From: Pseudorhodobacter sp.
Lineage (GTDB): Bacteria; Pseudomonadota; Alphaproteobacteria; Rhodobacterales; Rhodobacteraceae
Direction: 5' to 3'
DNA: 12,527 nucleotides
Assembly (NCBI GenBank): GCA_024641255.1
Contig: JAHEDL010000006.1
Coordinates: 1-12,527, forward strand
The notes under the pieces are model-generated. The model was not told where the DNA came from. It did not search any database and saw only the letters and a list, made by a program, of their open reading frames with translations. Each line of letters opens with the position of its first letter. Position 1 is the first letter of the stretch. The translations under genes were made by a program, and so were the position numbers. Below, one piece after another: positions 1-6,833 of this stretch.

Positions 1-894
1 CTTCACCACGCGCAAAGGCACAACCTCTTGCCCGTCAGCCAACTTCACCGGCTGTTCCGACAGCAGGCCAAGGTTTTTCAACACGGTAAACACGTTGATG
101 TAATGCGCGCCAAAGCCCATCCAGAACCGCACATCGGCGTTCGGGTAGTTGGCCGACAGCGAATGCACCTCGTCATGGCCAGACAGATAGGCGCGGCAGG
201 TTCCAACCACCGGCAAATCCCAATCCTTGCCAATTTCGAACATCTGGTTTTCTTGCCACGCACCGCCCTGCCACGAATACACCGTGCCGGTGAATTCACG
301 GAAGTTGATTTCCGGGTCGAAATTGGTGGCAAAATACCGGCCGTGCGATCCGGCGTTGATATCAACGATGTCGATCGAGGTTACTTCGTCTAGGTATTCG
401 TCGATGGCAAAGCGCGCAAAGGCATTGACCACGCCCGGATCAAACCCGGCGCCCAAAATCGCCGTCACGCCTTTTTCCGCACAAAGCGCGCGCTTTTTCC
501 ATTCATAGTTGCCATACCACGGCGGCGTTTCGCACACCTTCGCCGGGTCTTCGTGAATGGCGGTGTCGATATAGGCCGCGCCAGTTTCAAGGCAGGCATC
601 CAGCACCGTCATGTTCACAAACGGTGCGCCGACGTTGATCACGATTTCGGCGCCGATCTTGCGGATCAGGGCGGCAACAGCCGCACCATCCATCGCATCA
701 AGCGCATGGGCGGCAAACACGCCCGGCACTTTCATCGCATTCTTTGCCTGAACCGACGCAATGATGGCATCGCATTTCGCCACGGTGCGCGAGGCAATAT
801 GCAGATTCCCCAGAACATCATTATTTTGTGCACATTTATGCGCGACAACCTGCGCCACGCCGCCGGCGCCGATGATAAGGACGGTACGTTTCAC
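1..894 (-). CDS. Carboxynorspermidine/carboxyspermidine dehydrogenase, C-terminus beyond window
   Basis: NADPH-dependent cytosolic enzyme of the saccharopine dehydrogenase family. It condenses a diamine (putrescine or diaminopropane) with L-aspartate semialdehyde to carboxyspermidine or carboxynorspermidine, the substrate of the decarboxylase encoded just upstream. Translation from a GTG at 892-894 gives 298 residues open to the left edge. The Vibrio enzyme as I remember it is about 410 residues, so roughly the last 110 are missing. Seen: an N-terminal Rossmann motif GAGGVAQVVAHK (residues 9-20), AQNNDVLG (22-29) and ASRT (34-37), then GAGFDPGVV near residue 150 and NAGSHGRYFATNFDP near 180-195, all hallmarks of this subfamily rather than of lysine-pathway saccharopine dehydrogenases. 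The GTG start is preceded by AAAGGAG (904-910) at a 9-base gap, and no upstream ATG in frame fits better. It lies 69 bases downstream of nspC in the same direction, probably one operon. Confidence 0.9.
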   Translation of the reverse strand, partial: MKRTVLIIGAGGVAQVVAHKCAQNNDVLGNLHIASRTVAKCDAIIASVQAKNAMKVPGVFAAHALDAMDGAAVAALIRKIGAEIVINVGAPFVNMTVLDACLETGAAYIDTAIHEDPAKVCETPPWYGNYEWKKRALCAEKGVTAILGAGFDPGVVNAFARFAIDEYLDEVTSIDIVDINAGSHGRYFATNFDPEINFREFTGTVYSWQGGAWQENQMFEIGKDWDLPVVGTCRAYLSGHDEVHSLSANYPNADVRFWMGFGAHYINVFTVLKNLGLLSEQPVKLADGQEVVPLRVVK

Positions 895-963
895 TTCTGC
901 TGTCTCCTTTTCAACAGGACAGGGGAAGGGGACTTGCGGTCCCAGAAAAGAGGGCGCCGCCCC

Positions 964-2058
964 CTACGAAAGCGAGGATGCGTAATCCTCGAAGGTGAAC
1001 GACCGCATCAACTCTACGGTTCCATCGGTCCGCCGAATGGCAATGGCGGGCATATTGACGCCATTGAACCAATTCTTCTTCACCATTGTATATCCCGCCG
1101 CATCCGCGACAGAGATGCGATCCCCGACCGAAAGCGGTGCAGGAAACCGCGCATCGCCGAAAATATCGCCCGCAAGGCAAGATTTTCCGCAGATCTGATA
1201 CGCATGATCTCCCTGCTGCGGCAGCTTCGCGCTTTCGCGGTAAATCAGCAGGTCCAGCATATGCGCCTCAATGCTGGAATCCACGATGGCAAGCTGCTTG
1301 CCATTGTCCAAGATGTCCAACACCGTCACCTCAAGCGAGGTCGATTGCGTGATAGACGCCTCGCCCGGTTCCAGAAACACCTGCACGCCAAAGCGTTCGG
1401 AAAACGCCTTCAGCCGCGCGGCCAGCGCCTCTAGCGGATAGTCGTCGCCGGTGAAATGAATACCGCCGCCCAGCGACACCCAGTCCAGCTTTTCCAGCAC
1501 CGGGGCAAATTCTGCTTCAATCCGGCCAAGCTGCTGATCAAACAACGCAAAATCGCGGTTTTCGCAGTTGTAGTGAATCATCACGCCGGAAATCTTGTCG
1601 ATCACCGCAAGAATCTTGTTCACATCCCATTCGCCCAGCCGCGAAAACGGCCGCGCCGGGTCTGCCAGATCAAACCCCGAGGTGGAAAAGCGCGGGTTCA
1701 ACCGCAAACCACGCGCGACCGCGCCCGATTGCGGTTCGAAGCGGTTCAGCTGCCCAACGCTGTTAAAGATGATCTTGTCGGCGTAGGAAATCACCTCTTC
1801 AATCTCGGTATCGGCCCAAGCCACCGAATAGGCATGCGTCTCTTTGCCGAATTTTTCGCGGCCCAACCGCAGTTCGAACAGCGACGACGATGTGGTGCCA
1901 TCCATGAAGGGTTGCATGGTGGGAAACGCCGACCAAGTTGCAAAGCACTTCAGCGCCAGCAGCACCTTGGCCCCCGACAGCGCCCGCAGACGTTCGATCT
2001 TTTGCATGTTCCGAAGCAGGCTGGCTTCGTCGATCAGGTAGTAGGGCGTCTGAATCAT
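964..2058 (-). CDS. nspC: Carboxynorspermidine/carboxyspermidine decarboxylase (NspC)
   Basis: PLP-dependent fold-III decarboxylase (alanine racemase/ornithine decarboxylase type) that removes the carboxyl group from carboxyspermidine or carboxynorspermidine to give spermidine or norspermidine. The 364-residue product is of normal family length. Seen: TPYYLIDE at the N-terminus (4-11), the PLP lysine in LALKCFATW (K37), the glycine-rich phosphate loop LGGGIHFTGDDY (196-207), EPGEA (230-234), the catalytic cysteine motif GKSCLAGD (C294) and the C-terminal AAGYTMVKKNWFNG (Y323). The frame stays open to an ATG at 2136, but the family begins at the TPYY motif. The ATG at 2056-2058 has GGGGGAG just in front, so the 26 extra residues are rejected. 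The 69-base gap to the next gene holds two small hairpins, 952-962 (followed by TCTTTTCT on this strand) and 929-943. They could trim transcription but look too weak to stop it fully. The true substrate (C7 or C6 diamine product) cannot be read from sequence. Confidence 0.92.
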   Translation of the reverse strand: MIQTPYYLIDEASLLRNMQKIERLRALSGAKVLLALKCFATWSAFPTMQPFMDGTTSSSLFELRLGREKFGKETHAYSVAWADTEIEEVISYADKIIFNSVGQLNRFEPQSGAVARGLRLNPRFSTSGFDLADPARPFSRLGEWDVNKILAVIDKISGVMIHYNCENRDFALFDQQLGRIEAEFAPVLEKLDWVSLGGGIHFTGDDYPLEALAARLKAFSERFGVQVFLEPGEASITQSTSLEVTVLDILDNGKQLAIVDSSIEAHMLDLLIYRESAKLPQQGDHAYQICGKSCLAGDIFGDARFPAPLSVGDRISVADAAGYTMVKKNWFNGVNMPAIAIRRTDGTVELMRSFTFEDYASSLS

Positions 2059-2091
2059 GGCTCCCCCGCAAAGGTGCGAAATTGAGCCCGC

Positions 2092-2121
2092 GATATAGAA
2101 CCCCTGCTCCCCCCTTCGCAA
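2092..2121 (-). promoter_or_regulatory. Candidate promoter for nspC operon
   Basis: On the minus strand TTGCGA (2116-2121) and TATATC (2092-2097) are separated by 18 bases. This would start transcription near 2085 and leave a leader of about 27 bases before the nspC ATG. The position fits a promoter lying after the terminator-like hairpin of the upstream oxygenase operon. It is a consensus match by eye only. The rest of 2059-2207 shows no coding potential I trust. Confidence 0.35.
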
Positions 2122-2207
2122 GAGCAACAAAGACACGACCCAAGCTCGGTTTGATCAAAAGGCCATGTTTTGCAGCACAGATCGGGTATCTTCCGTGCGC
2201 AGGGCAA

Positions 2208-2259
2208 TTCGGCCCCAACCATTCGCATCCGTTGCTTGGCGCGAATGGTTGGGGCCGAA
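2208..2259 (-). terminator. Perfect 19-bp hairpin ending the gbcAB operon
   Basis: The left arm TTCGGCCCCAACCATTCGC (2208-2226) and right arm GCGAATGGTTGGGGCCGAA (2241-2259) are exact reverse complements around a 14-base loop. The structure begins 3 bases after the stop codon of the reductase gene. On the minus strand the stem is followed only by TTGCCC, not a real U-tract, so it may work with Rho or as an RNA 3'-end stabiliser rather than as a classical intrinsic terminator. It separates the oxygenase operon from nspC. Confidence 0.7.
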
Positions 2260-2262
2260 AGA

Positions 2263-3324
2263 TTATAGGCTGATTTCGACCACGCCTTGCGGCCGCGAGC
2301 AGCAGGCAAGAATGGTGCCTGCGGCGATCTCGTCATCGGAAATGCCGCCGTTATGCACCATCACCACTTCGCCCGACAGTTTTTGCACCTTGCAGGTGCC
2401 GCACAGCCCGAAATTGCAGCTTGACGGAATGTTCAAGCCCGACCGTTTGGCCACCGCCAGCACGGTTTCGCTGCCATCACAGGCCACGTCCAGCCCAGAG
2501 TTGGTAAAGCTGATCGTTGCCTGACCCGACGGGGCGACGGTATCCACCGGAACCTCTTCCAGCGCGGGCGCGCCGAAGCTTTCCTCGTGATAATGCGCCA
2601 TGTCAAAGCCAAGCGACGCCAACATTTCGCGCGCGGCTTTCATGAACGGTTCGGGGCCGCAGCAGAACACTTCGCGGTCCAGATAATCCGGCGCCATCAG
2701 GCCCAACATGATCTGCGACAACCGCCCACGATAGCCCGGCCAAACCGAAAACGGTTCAACCTCTTCGACCGTAAAGCGCAACTGCAACCCCGGCACGCGC
2801 GACGCAAACTGCTCTAGCCGGTTGCGGAAGATGATGTCCGAAGGTTTGCGCGCCGCATGAACAAAAACAATGTCGGGCATCTCGCCCGAATCCCACGCCC
2901 AAGTGGTCATCGACATCATCGGCGTAATGCCCGACCCGGCCGAGATGAACAGGTATTTCCGCGCCGGATGGCGATGGAAGGTAAACTGCCCCGCCGCCCC
3001 ATGCGCCCGCAGCCGCATCCCCGGTTTCAGCTGTTCAATCATCCAGCGCGACCCGATCGACCCGGCCTGCGCCTTGACAGTGATCGAAATCGACAGCGGC
3101 CGCGAGGGCGACGACGAAATCGTATAGGTCCGCTGAATAACCCCACCCGGAACCGGCAGATCAAACGTCAGAAACTGCCCCGGCTTGTAATCAAACCACG
3201 CCCCCGATGGCGCGCGAAACGCAATCGTCGCGCAATCATCGGTTTCGGGAATGACCATGGCGCATTCCAGTTCTTCGCTGTCGCTCCAAGGGCCTGCGGA
3301 CCAGTTCTCGCTTGGCTTTGCCAT
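2263..3324 (-). CDS. gbcB: GbcB-like ferredoxin-NAD(P)H reductase of a Rieske demethylase
   Basis: Single-chain electron-transfer partner for the Rieske oxygenase encoded directly upstream. It passes electrons from NAD(P)H through FAD and a plant-type [2Fe-2S] cluster to the oxygenase. The 353 residues show the order FAD domain, NAD domain, C-terminal ferredoxin. The flavin motif is RTYTISSS (65-72), the nucleotide-binding stretch SAGSGITPMMSM (128-139), and FCCGPEPFM (220-228) closes the NAD domain. The cluster cysteines are C303-x4-C308-x2-C311 with the fourth at C341. This C-terminal ferredoxin layout is that of GbcB. The start is the ATG at 3324. Its GGAG (3331-3334) lies in the last codons of the oxygenase gene and only 3 bases separate the two, so they are surely cotranscribed and probably translationally coupled. 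The symbol rests on similarity to the Pseudomonas pair as remembered. A related quaternary-amine demethylase reductase is possible. Confidence 0.85.
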   Translation of the reverse strand: MAKPSENWSAGPWSDSEELECAMVIPETDDCATIAFRAPSGAWFDYKPGQFLTFDLPVPGGVIQRTYTISSSPSRPLSISITVKAQAGSIGSRWMIEQLKPGMRLRAHGAAGQFTFHRHPARKYLFISAGSGITPMMSMTTWAWDSGEMPDIVFVHAARKPSDIIFRNRLEQFASRVPGLQLRFTVEEVEPFSVWPGYRGRLSQIMLGLMAPDYLDREVFCCGPEPFMKAAREMLASLGFDMAHYHEESFGAPALEEVPVDTVAPSGQATISFTNSGLDVACDGSETVLAVAKRSGLNIPSSCNFGLCGTCKVQKLSGEVVMVHNGGISDDEIAAGTILACCSRPQGVVEISL

Positions 3325-3327
3325 GGT

Positions 3328-4563
3328 TTACTCCGCCGCGATCGCTGATTGCGCAGCCAGTGCCGCGCGTTTAAGGAAGCTGACATACCAATCCACAAAC
3401 TGGATCACGCCGCTTTCTTGCCGCGCCGAATAGGGGCCGGATTCATAAGCCGGCGAGTTGATGCCGATCTGGTTTTCTTCAACCACGCGGCGGTCTTCGT
3501 CGTTGGTTGCCTCCCAAACTTCGGTCAGGCGGGTCAAATTATAATCGCGGCCTTCAACAGCATCCTTGTGCACCAGCCACGTTGTCACCACTTCGGTTTC
3601 GGTGGCGCTGATCGGCAGGACGCGGAAGTTCAGCACATGGTCCGACAAGAAGTGGTTCCAGGTGTTAGGATAGTGGAAGAACAGCAGCGAACCGGCGTTG
3701 GCAAAGGGCATACCGGGGATCAGCGGCGCTGCCGCCTTGCCGTCCATCGTATAGCTGACCGCATCGCCGACAAACGGAATGCGCACCAAACGCCATTGTT
3801 CATTGTCAGAAATCAGATAGCGCGACGGCAGGCCCGCATCCTCGCAACGGTTCACATGTGCAGCCCCTACCGGCGACGACAGGCTGTCATCGGCACCCAC
3901 AAGATCGGGATCGTCATTGAAGGTGCGGCACAGCGACGGGTGCGAACCGGCGCAGTGATAGCATTCACGGTTGTTTTCCAGCACCAGCTTCCAGTTGCCA
4001 TTTTCAACAATGCGCGACTGGTGCGCGACCTTAAGGTCATCCATCCGGTGCGGGGCCGAATAGCGGTCGGCAGCAGCCTTGACGCCGCTGAAATCCGGCG
4101 CGGTTTGGGCAAGGCAGATAAACACCATGCCAGCAGCAATTTCGCAATGAACCGGTTTCAGGCCATGTTGCGACGGCTGGAAATCGGTTCCCATGTCGCG
4201 TGCCCAAAGCAGGCGACCGTCGGTTTCATAGGTCCACTGGTGATAGGGGCACACCAGTTTGACAGCATTGCCCGACGGCTTTGAACAAATCCGCTGACCG
4301 CGATGGCGGCACACATTGTGGAACGCGCGCACCACCCCATCCTGACCGCGTGCGATCACGACAGGGAATTTACCAAGCTGCAGTGTCACATAAGATCCGG
4401 CCTTGGGCAATTCGGCGGCCGATGCGGCAAAGATCCACTCTTTCAGCCAGATATGCTCCATATCGGCCGCAAGAATGTCAGCATCGGTGTAAAATGGACC
4501 CGACAAAGAAAAGCCTGTTTTTTGGGCGTTCAGCAAAGTGATCAGGTCATTTTTGGCGGGCAT
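3328..4563 (-). CDS. gbcA: GbcA-like Rieske oxygenase, probable glycine betaine demethylase
   Basis: Terminal oxygenase of the Rieske non-haem iron family. GbcA converts glycine betaine to dimethylglycine and formaldehyde using O2 and electrons from GbcB. The 411-residue product has the Rieske motif C85-R-H87 ... C105-P-Y-H108. Its catalytic iron motif LENNRECYHCAGSH has bridging E200 and ligands H203 and H208. The third ligand is D355 or D357 in ATNDEDRR. The blocks WKLVLENNRECYHC, LVHKDAVEG, EENQIGINS and GPYS...FVDWY match Pseudomonas GbcA as I recall it, including glutamate rather than aspartate at the bridging position, as in carnitine monooxygenase CntA. The start is the ATG at 4561-4563, with AGGA 9 bases before it. 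The longer open frame to 4632 adds a 23-residue tail without family likeness and is rejected. The exact substrate (glycine betaine, proline betaine or another quaternary amine) is inferred. Confidence 0.85.
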   Translation of the reverse strand: MPAKNDLITLLNAQKTGFSLSGPFYTDADILAADMEHIWLKEWIFAASAAELPKAGSYVTLQLGKFPVVIARGQDGVVRAFHNVCRHRGQRICSKPSGNAVKLVCPYHQWTYETDGRLLWARDMGTDFQPSQHGLKPVHCEIAAGMVFICLAQTAPDFSGVKAAADRYSAPHRMDDLKVAHQSRIVENGNWKLVLENNRECYHCAGSHPSLCRTFNDDPDLVGADDSLSSPVGAAHVNRCEDAGLPSRYLISDNEQWRLVRIPFVGDAVSYTMDGKAAAPLIPGMPFANAGSLLFFHYPNTWNHFLSDHVLNFRVLPISATETEVVTTWLVHKDAVEGRDYNLTRLTEVWEATNDEDRRVVEENQIGINSPAYESGPYSARQESGVIQFVDWYVSFLKRAALAAQSAIAAE

Positions 4564-4655
4564 TGCGGGATTCCTGCGAAAAGATATATGTGAGTTGCGA
4601 CGAAAAGTGCCGAAGGTCTGGCCCACATTCAACCACAGAAAGACTCGACTTTTGG

Positions 4656-4670
4656 ATAAGCTGTACTAAT
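4656..4670. promoter_or_regulatory. Candidate LysR operator (T-N11-A) in divergent promoter region
   Basis: ATAAGCTGTACTAAT contains the LysR-type box T-N11-A inside an imperfect dyad (ATAAG-N5-CTAAT, 4 of 5 positions paired). It lies 28 bases before the lysR start and about 93 bases upstream of the gbcA start, where such regulators usually bind to repress themselves and control the divergent operon. T-N11-A occurs often by chance, so this is suggestive only. No convincing -35/-10 pair was found for either gene, though TATATC on the minus strand (4583-4588) could be a gbcA -10. Confidence 0.35.
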
Positions 4671-4697
4671 GTAAAAACACCCAACCCAAGGCCATAG

Positions 4698-5621
4698 ATG
4701 ACCCCGCTTCGTCGCAATATCTCGTCGCTGAACCTGCTGGCCGCATTCGAGGCTGCGGCCCGCCACGGCAGCTTTACCCTTGCCGCCGCGGAAATGGGGG
4801 TAACGCAGGCCGCCGTCAGCCAACAGATCAAGGTGCTGGAGGCAGAGATGAACACGGTGCTGTTCACCCGCAGCCATCGCCGCGTGGTGCTGACGGCGGC
4901 GGGCGAGGCGATGGCAGACAGTGTTTGCACCGCCTTTCGTCAGATGTCTGAAATGATCGAAATTGTTCGGCGGCCAACGGTTACCGATACGGTTGCCATT
5001 GGCGTGACGCTTGCCTTCAACCAGCTGTGGCTTTTGCCGCGTTTGCCAGACTTTCGCGCCCGCCACCCCACGGTCAAGCTGCGGCTGGTGGCGGATGATA
5101 CCGCCACCGACCTGCGCCGCGACCGGCTGGATGTTGCGGTGCGCTATGGCAAACCTCCGTTTGAAAACGCCCGCAGTCTGGCGGAACGCCCTGACCAAGC
5201 CTTTCCGGTGTGCAGCCCGGCATTGCTTGACCGACTTGGCCTGACAGTGGCCAGCGCCGACCTGTTGCAGATGCCGCTGATCACCGATGATCTGGCCAAT
5301 CCAACCTGGATGACATGGCGGTCTTGGGCGCGGGTGCTTGGCCTTGGCCCGGCGCTGGAGCGGGCGTCAGACGCCAGCCGCCTGCGCTTCAACCATTACA
5401 CCGACACAGTGCAGGCCGCGCTGAATGGTGAAGGAGTGGCGTTGGGCTGGGCCGGCCTGTTGTCGCGCCATCTGGAACAAGGCAGTCTGGTGCGCATCGG
5501 CAGTGACAGCGTGGTTCCCGAAGAACGCCACCACATTCTGGTGCCAACCGGTCGCGCGCCCTCGGCGGCCACGCGAATTTTTCTGGATTGGCTGTCTGAA
5601 GGGTTCGCCGACCCGGCTTGA
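4698..5621 (+). CDS. LysR family transcriptional regulator, GcvA-like
   Basis: DNA-binding regulator of 307 residues, normal for the family. The N-terminal winged helix-turn-helix spans about residues 8-66: SSLNLLAAFEAAARHGSFT leads into AAAEMGVTQAAVSQQIKVLE, the recognition helix, and LFTRSHRRVVLTAAGE, the wing. A periplasmic-binding-protein-like effector domain follows from about residue 95 to the end. The wording of the helix-turn-helix (GSFTLAAAEMGVTQAAVSQQIK) is of the GcvA/AmpR subgroup. The start is the ATG at 4698, with AAGG 6 bases upstream. It is divergent from gbcAB across 134 bases and therefore its likely controller, with a methylated amine or breakdown product as possible inducer. 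This is inference. Pseudomonas gbcAB is instead governed by the AraC-type GbdR, so a LysR here would be a different regulatory solution. Confidence 0.9.
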   Translation: MTPLRRNISSLNLLAAFEAAARHGSFTLAAAEMGVTQAAVSQQIKVLEAEMNTVLFTRSHRRVVLTAAGEAMADSVCTAFRQMSEMIEIVRRPTVTDTVAIGVTLAFNQLWLLPRLPDFRARHPTVKLRLVADDTATDLRRDRLDVAVRYGKPPFENARSLAERPDQAFPVCSPALLDRLGLTVASADLLQMPLITDDLANPTWMTWRSWARVLGLGPALERASDASRLRFNHYTDTVQAALNGEGVALGWAGLLSRHLEQGSLVRIGSDSVVPEERHHILVPTGRAPSAATRIFLDWLSEGFADPA

Positions 5622-5664
5622 CTGGTGTCGGACGAAACCTTGCAGCGGGGTTTGCAAAAAGGCG

Positions 5665-5686
5665 CGGCGGTTGCCCGGCGGTTGCC
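5665..5686. repeat. Two tandem copies of CGGCGGTTGCC
   Basis: The 11-base unit CGGCGGTTGCC occurs twice without a gap in the 285-base intergenic region 5622-5906. A small hairpin, CACCGC-AA-GCGGTG (5691-5704), follows closely. It could be a regulator site or chance in GC-rich DNA. The rest of the intergenic region carries no gene I can support. Confidence 0.4.
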
Positions 5687-5892
5687 GTTTCACCGCAAGC
5701 GGTGCGCCATTCTTTGTCACGCAGGTAACCTCCCCTGTGCAATTGGCGAAGTGAAACAGGCATCACAACACAGCTCAATATGTTAATCGGGTTTCGAGCC
5801 TAAGCCGGTTAGCCGACTTCTCGGGCGTGCAGATAGACGCATTTATACTTGTGCGATAAAATCACTGTTATGGCCTTCTGGGTCACCGAAAC

Positions 5893-5903
5893 AAAGGAGG
5901 TGA
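5893..5903 (+). promoter_or_regulatory. Extended Shine-Dalgarno of the SDR gene
   Basis: AAAGGAGGTGA is complementary over 11 bases to the expected 3' end of 16S rRNA (TCACCTCCTTT). GGAGG ends 6 bases before the ATG at 5907, an ideal spacing. It is far stronger than the other ribosome sites in the window and decides for the upstream start of this gene. Confidence 0.75.
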
Positions 5904-5906
5904 GGG

Positions 5907-6833
5907 ATGAGGGCTAGAATACTTCCGCTGACTGCGCAGCACGAGGAGATTTGCGTGATTAACAAAGTAGGGTCTCCATCTGTCCCTCGCTGGCTCGTCA
6001 CTGGGGCCGGCGGACGCGTGGGACGGATGCTCTGGCGGCATTGGCAGGAGGATCCCCCCGGCGCCGAGCTGTTGCGCCAGACCCGCAACAGCGAAAACGC
6101 TACAGAGTCCGACCTATTCTGGGCCCCGCTCACCCAGCCCTTGCCGACCACTGCAGGTAAGATTGACTGCCTTATCGCTTACGCCGGAATTACACCCGCC
6201 TATGGCGCAGATCTGGGTCTTAATGCGGATTTGGCAGAGGCCACGCTTGCAGCAGCCTTTGAGGCAGGGATTGGCCGGGTACTGTTGACCTCGTCCTCGG
6301 CGGTATATGGTGCACCGACAGGCAATGCTCCACTGCGCGAAGACGACAAGCCTAACCCAGTCAATGACTACGGGCGCAGCAAGCTGGTGATGGAAGAAAT
6401 CTGTGCACCTTGGCGCGCGCGCGGCATGGACATCTGTTGCCTTCGGATCGGCAACGTTGCCGGCGCTGATGTACTGCTGCTGAATGGTATGGCGGCTGAC
6501 AAACCGCTTTTCATCGACCGTTTCGACGATGGAGGTGGACCGCTGCGTTCTTATATTGGTCCGGCGACGTTGGCACGCATTACGGCTTCGCTTGCTGCAC
6601 ATCCGGGGTTCTTGCCCTCCCACCTTAACATCAGCGCACCGGTACCTGTTGCAATGGCAGATCTTGCCTCTGCTGCGGGGTTCGCGTGGACTTGGCAGGA
6701 GGCCCCTGCAACGGCGCATCAGCGCATCACCCTTGATCTTTCACGACTTGAAGCCTTGTATTCGTTTGCACCCGCTGATAGCGACCCGAGGGAAATTATT
6801 GATCAGTGCACCCGTTTGAGAGACCCGCAATGA
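5907..6833 (+). CDS. Extended SDR sugar-nucleotide epimerase/reductase
   Basis: NAD(P)-dependent sugar-nucleotide enzyme of 308 residues from the extended short-chain dehydrogenase family. Seen: the Rossmann motif TGAGGRVG (32-39), the catalytic serine region TSSSAVYG (128-135), Y155-GRS-K159 (the YxxxK pair) and LRIGNVAGA (179-187). It could be a 4-epimerase or a 4-ketoreductase making a 6-deoxy-hexosamine nucleotide, and the sequence does not decide. The start at ATG 5907 is backed by the very strong Shine-Dalgarno. A second start at GTG 5955, with GAGGAG before it, would remove 16 residues with no domain role and give a more typical N-terminus. The stop overlaps the next start as ATGA. The neighbouring phosphoglycosyl transferase suggests that this enzyme makes the first sugar of the repeat unit. 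Confidence 0.85.
   Translation: MRARILPLTAQHEEICVINKVGSPSVPRWLVTGAGGRVGRMLWRHWQEDPPGAELLRQTRNSENATESDLFWAPLTQPLPTTAGKIDCLIAYAGITPAYGADLGLNADLAEATLAAAFEAGIGRVLLTSSSAVYGAPTGNAPLREDDKPNPVNDYGRSKLVMEEICAPWRARGMDICCLRIGNVAGADVLLLNGMAADKPLFIDRFDDGGGPLRSYIGPATLARITASLAAHPGFLPSHLNISAPVPVAMADLASAAGFAWTWQEAPATAHQRITLDLSRLEALYSFAPADSDPREIIDQCTRLRDPQ

Noticed and set aside
553..1434. 293-codon plus-strand open frame
   Set aside because: Lies opposite the dehydrogenase and nspC genes, is rich in Arg/His/Gly with no family motifs, and is a by-product of GC-rich codons on the other strand.
1456..2085. 209-codon plus-strand open frame
   Set aside because: Antisense to nspC, no recognisable motifs, no ribosome site.
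2059..2136. 26-residue extension of NspC
   Set aside because: The family starts at the TPYY motif and the extension would cover the candidate promoter.
3349..4284. 311-codon plus-strand open frame
   Set aside because: Entirely antisense to gbcA, whose Rieske and iron motifs are intact; composition typical of an antisense shadow.
4629..5198. 189-codon minus-strand open frame opposite lysR
   Set aside because: Overlaps the helix-turn-helix coding part of a clear LysR gene and shows only His/Arg/Gly-rich text.
5870..5917. 15-residue upstream frame (ATG at 5870) overlapping the SDR start
   Set aside because: No ribosome site before its ATG, and it runs through the SDR gene's own Shine-Dalgarno; probably chance.
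6114..6719. 201-codon minus-strand open frame
   Set aside because: Antisense to the SDR gene, rich in Arg and Cys, no motif.
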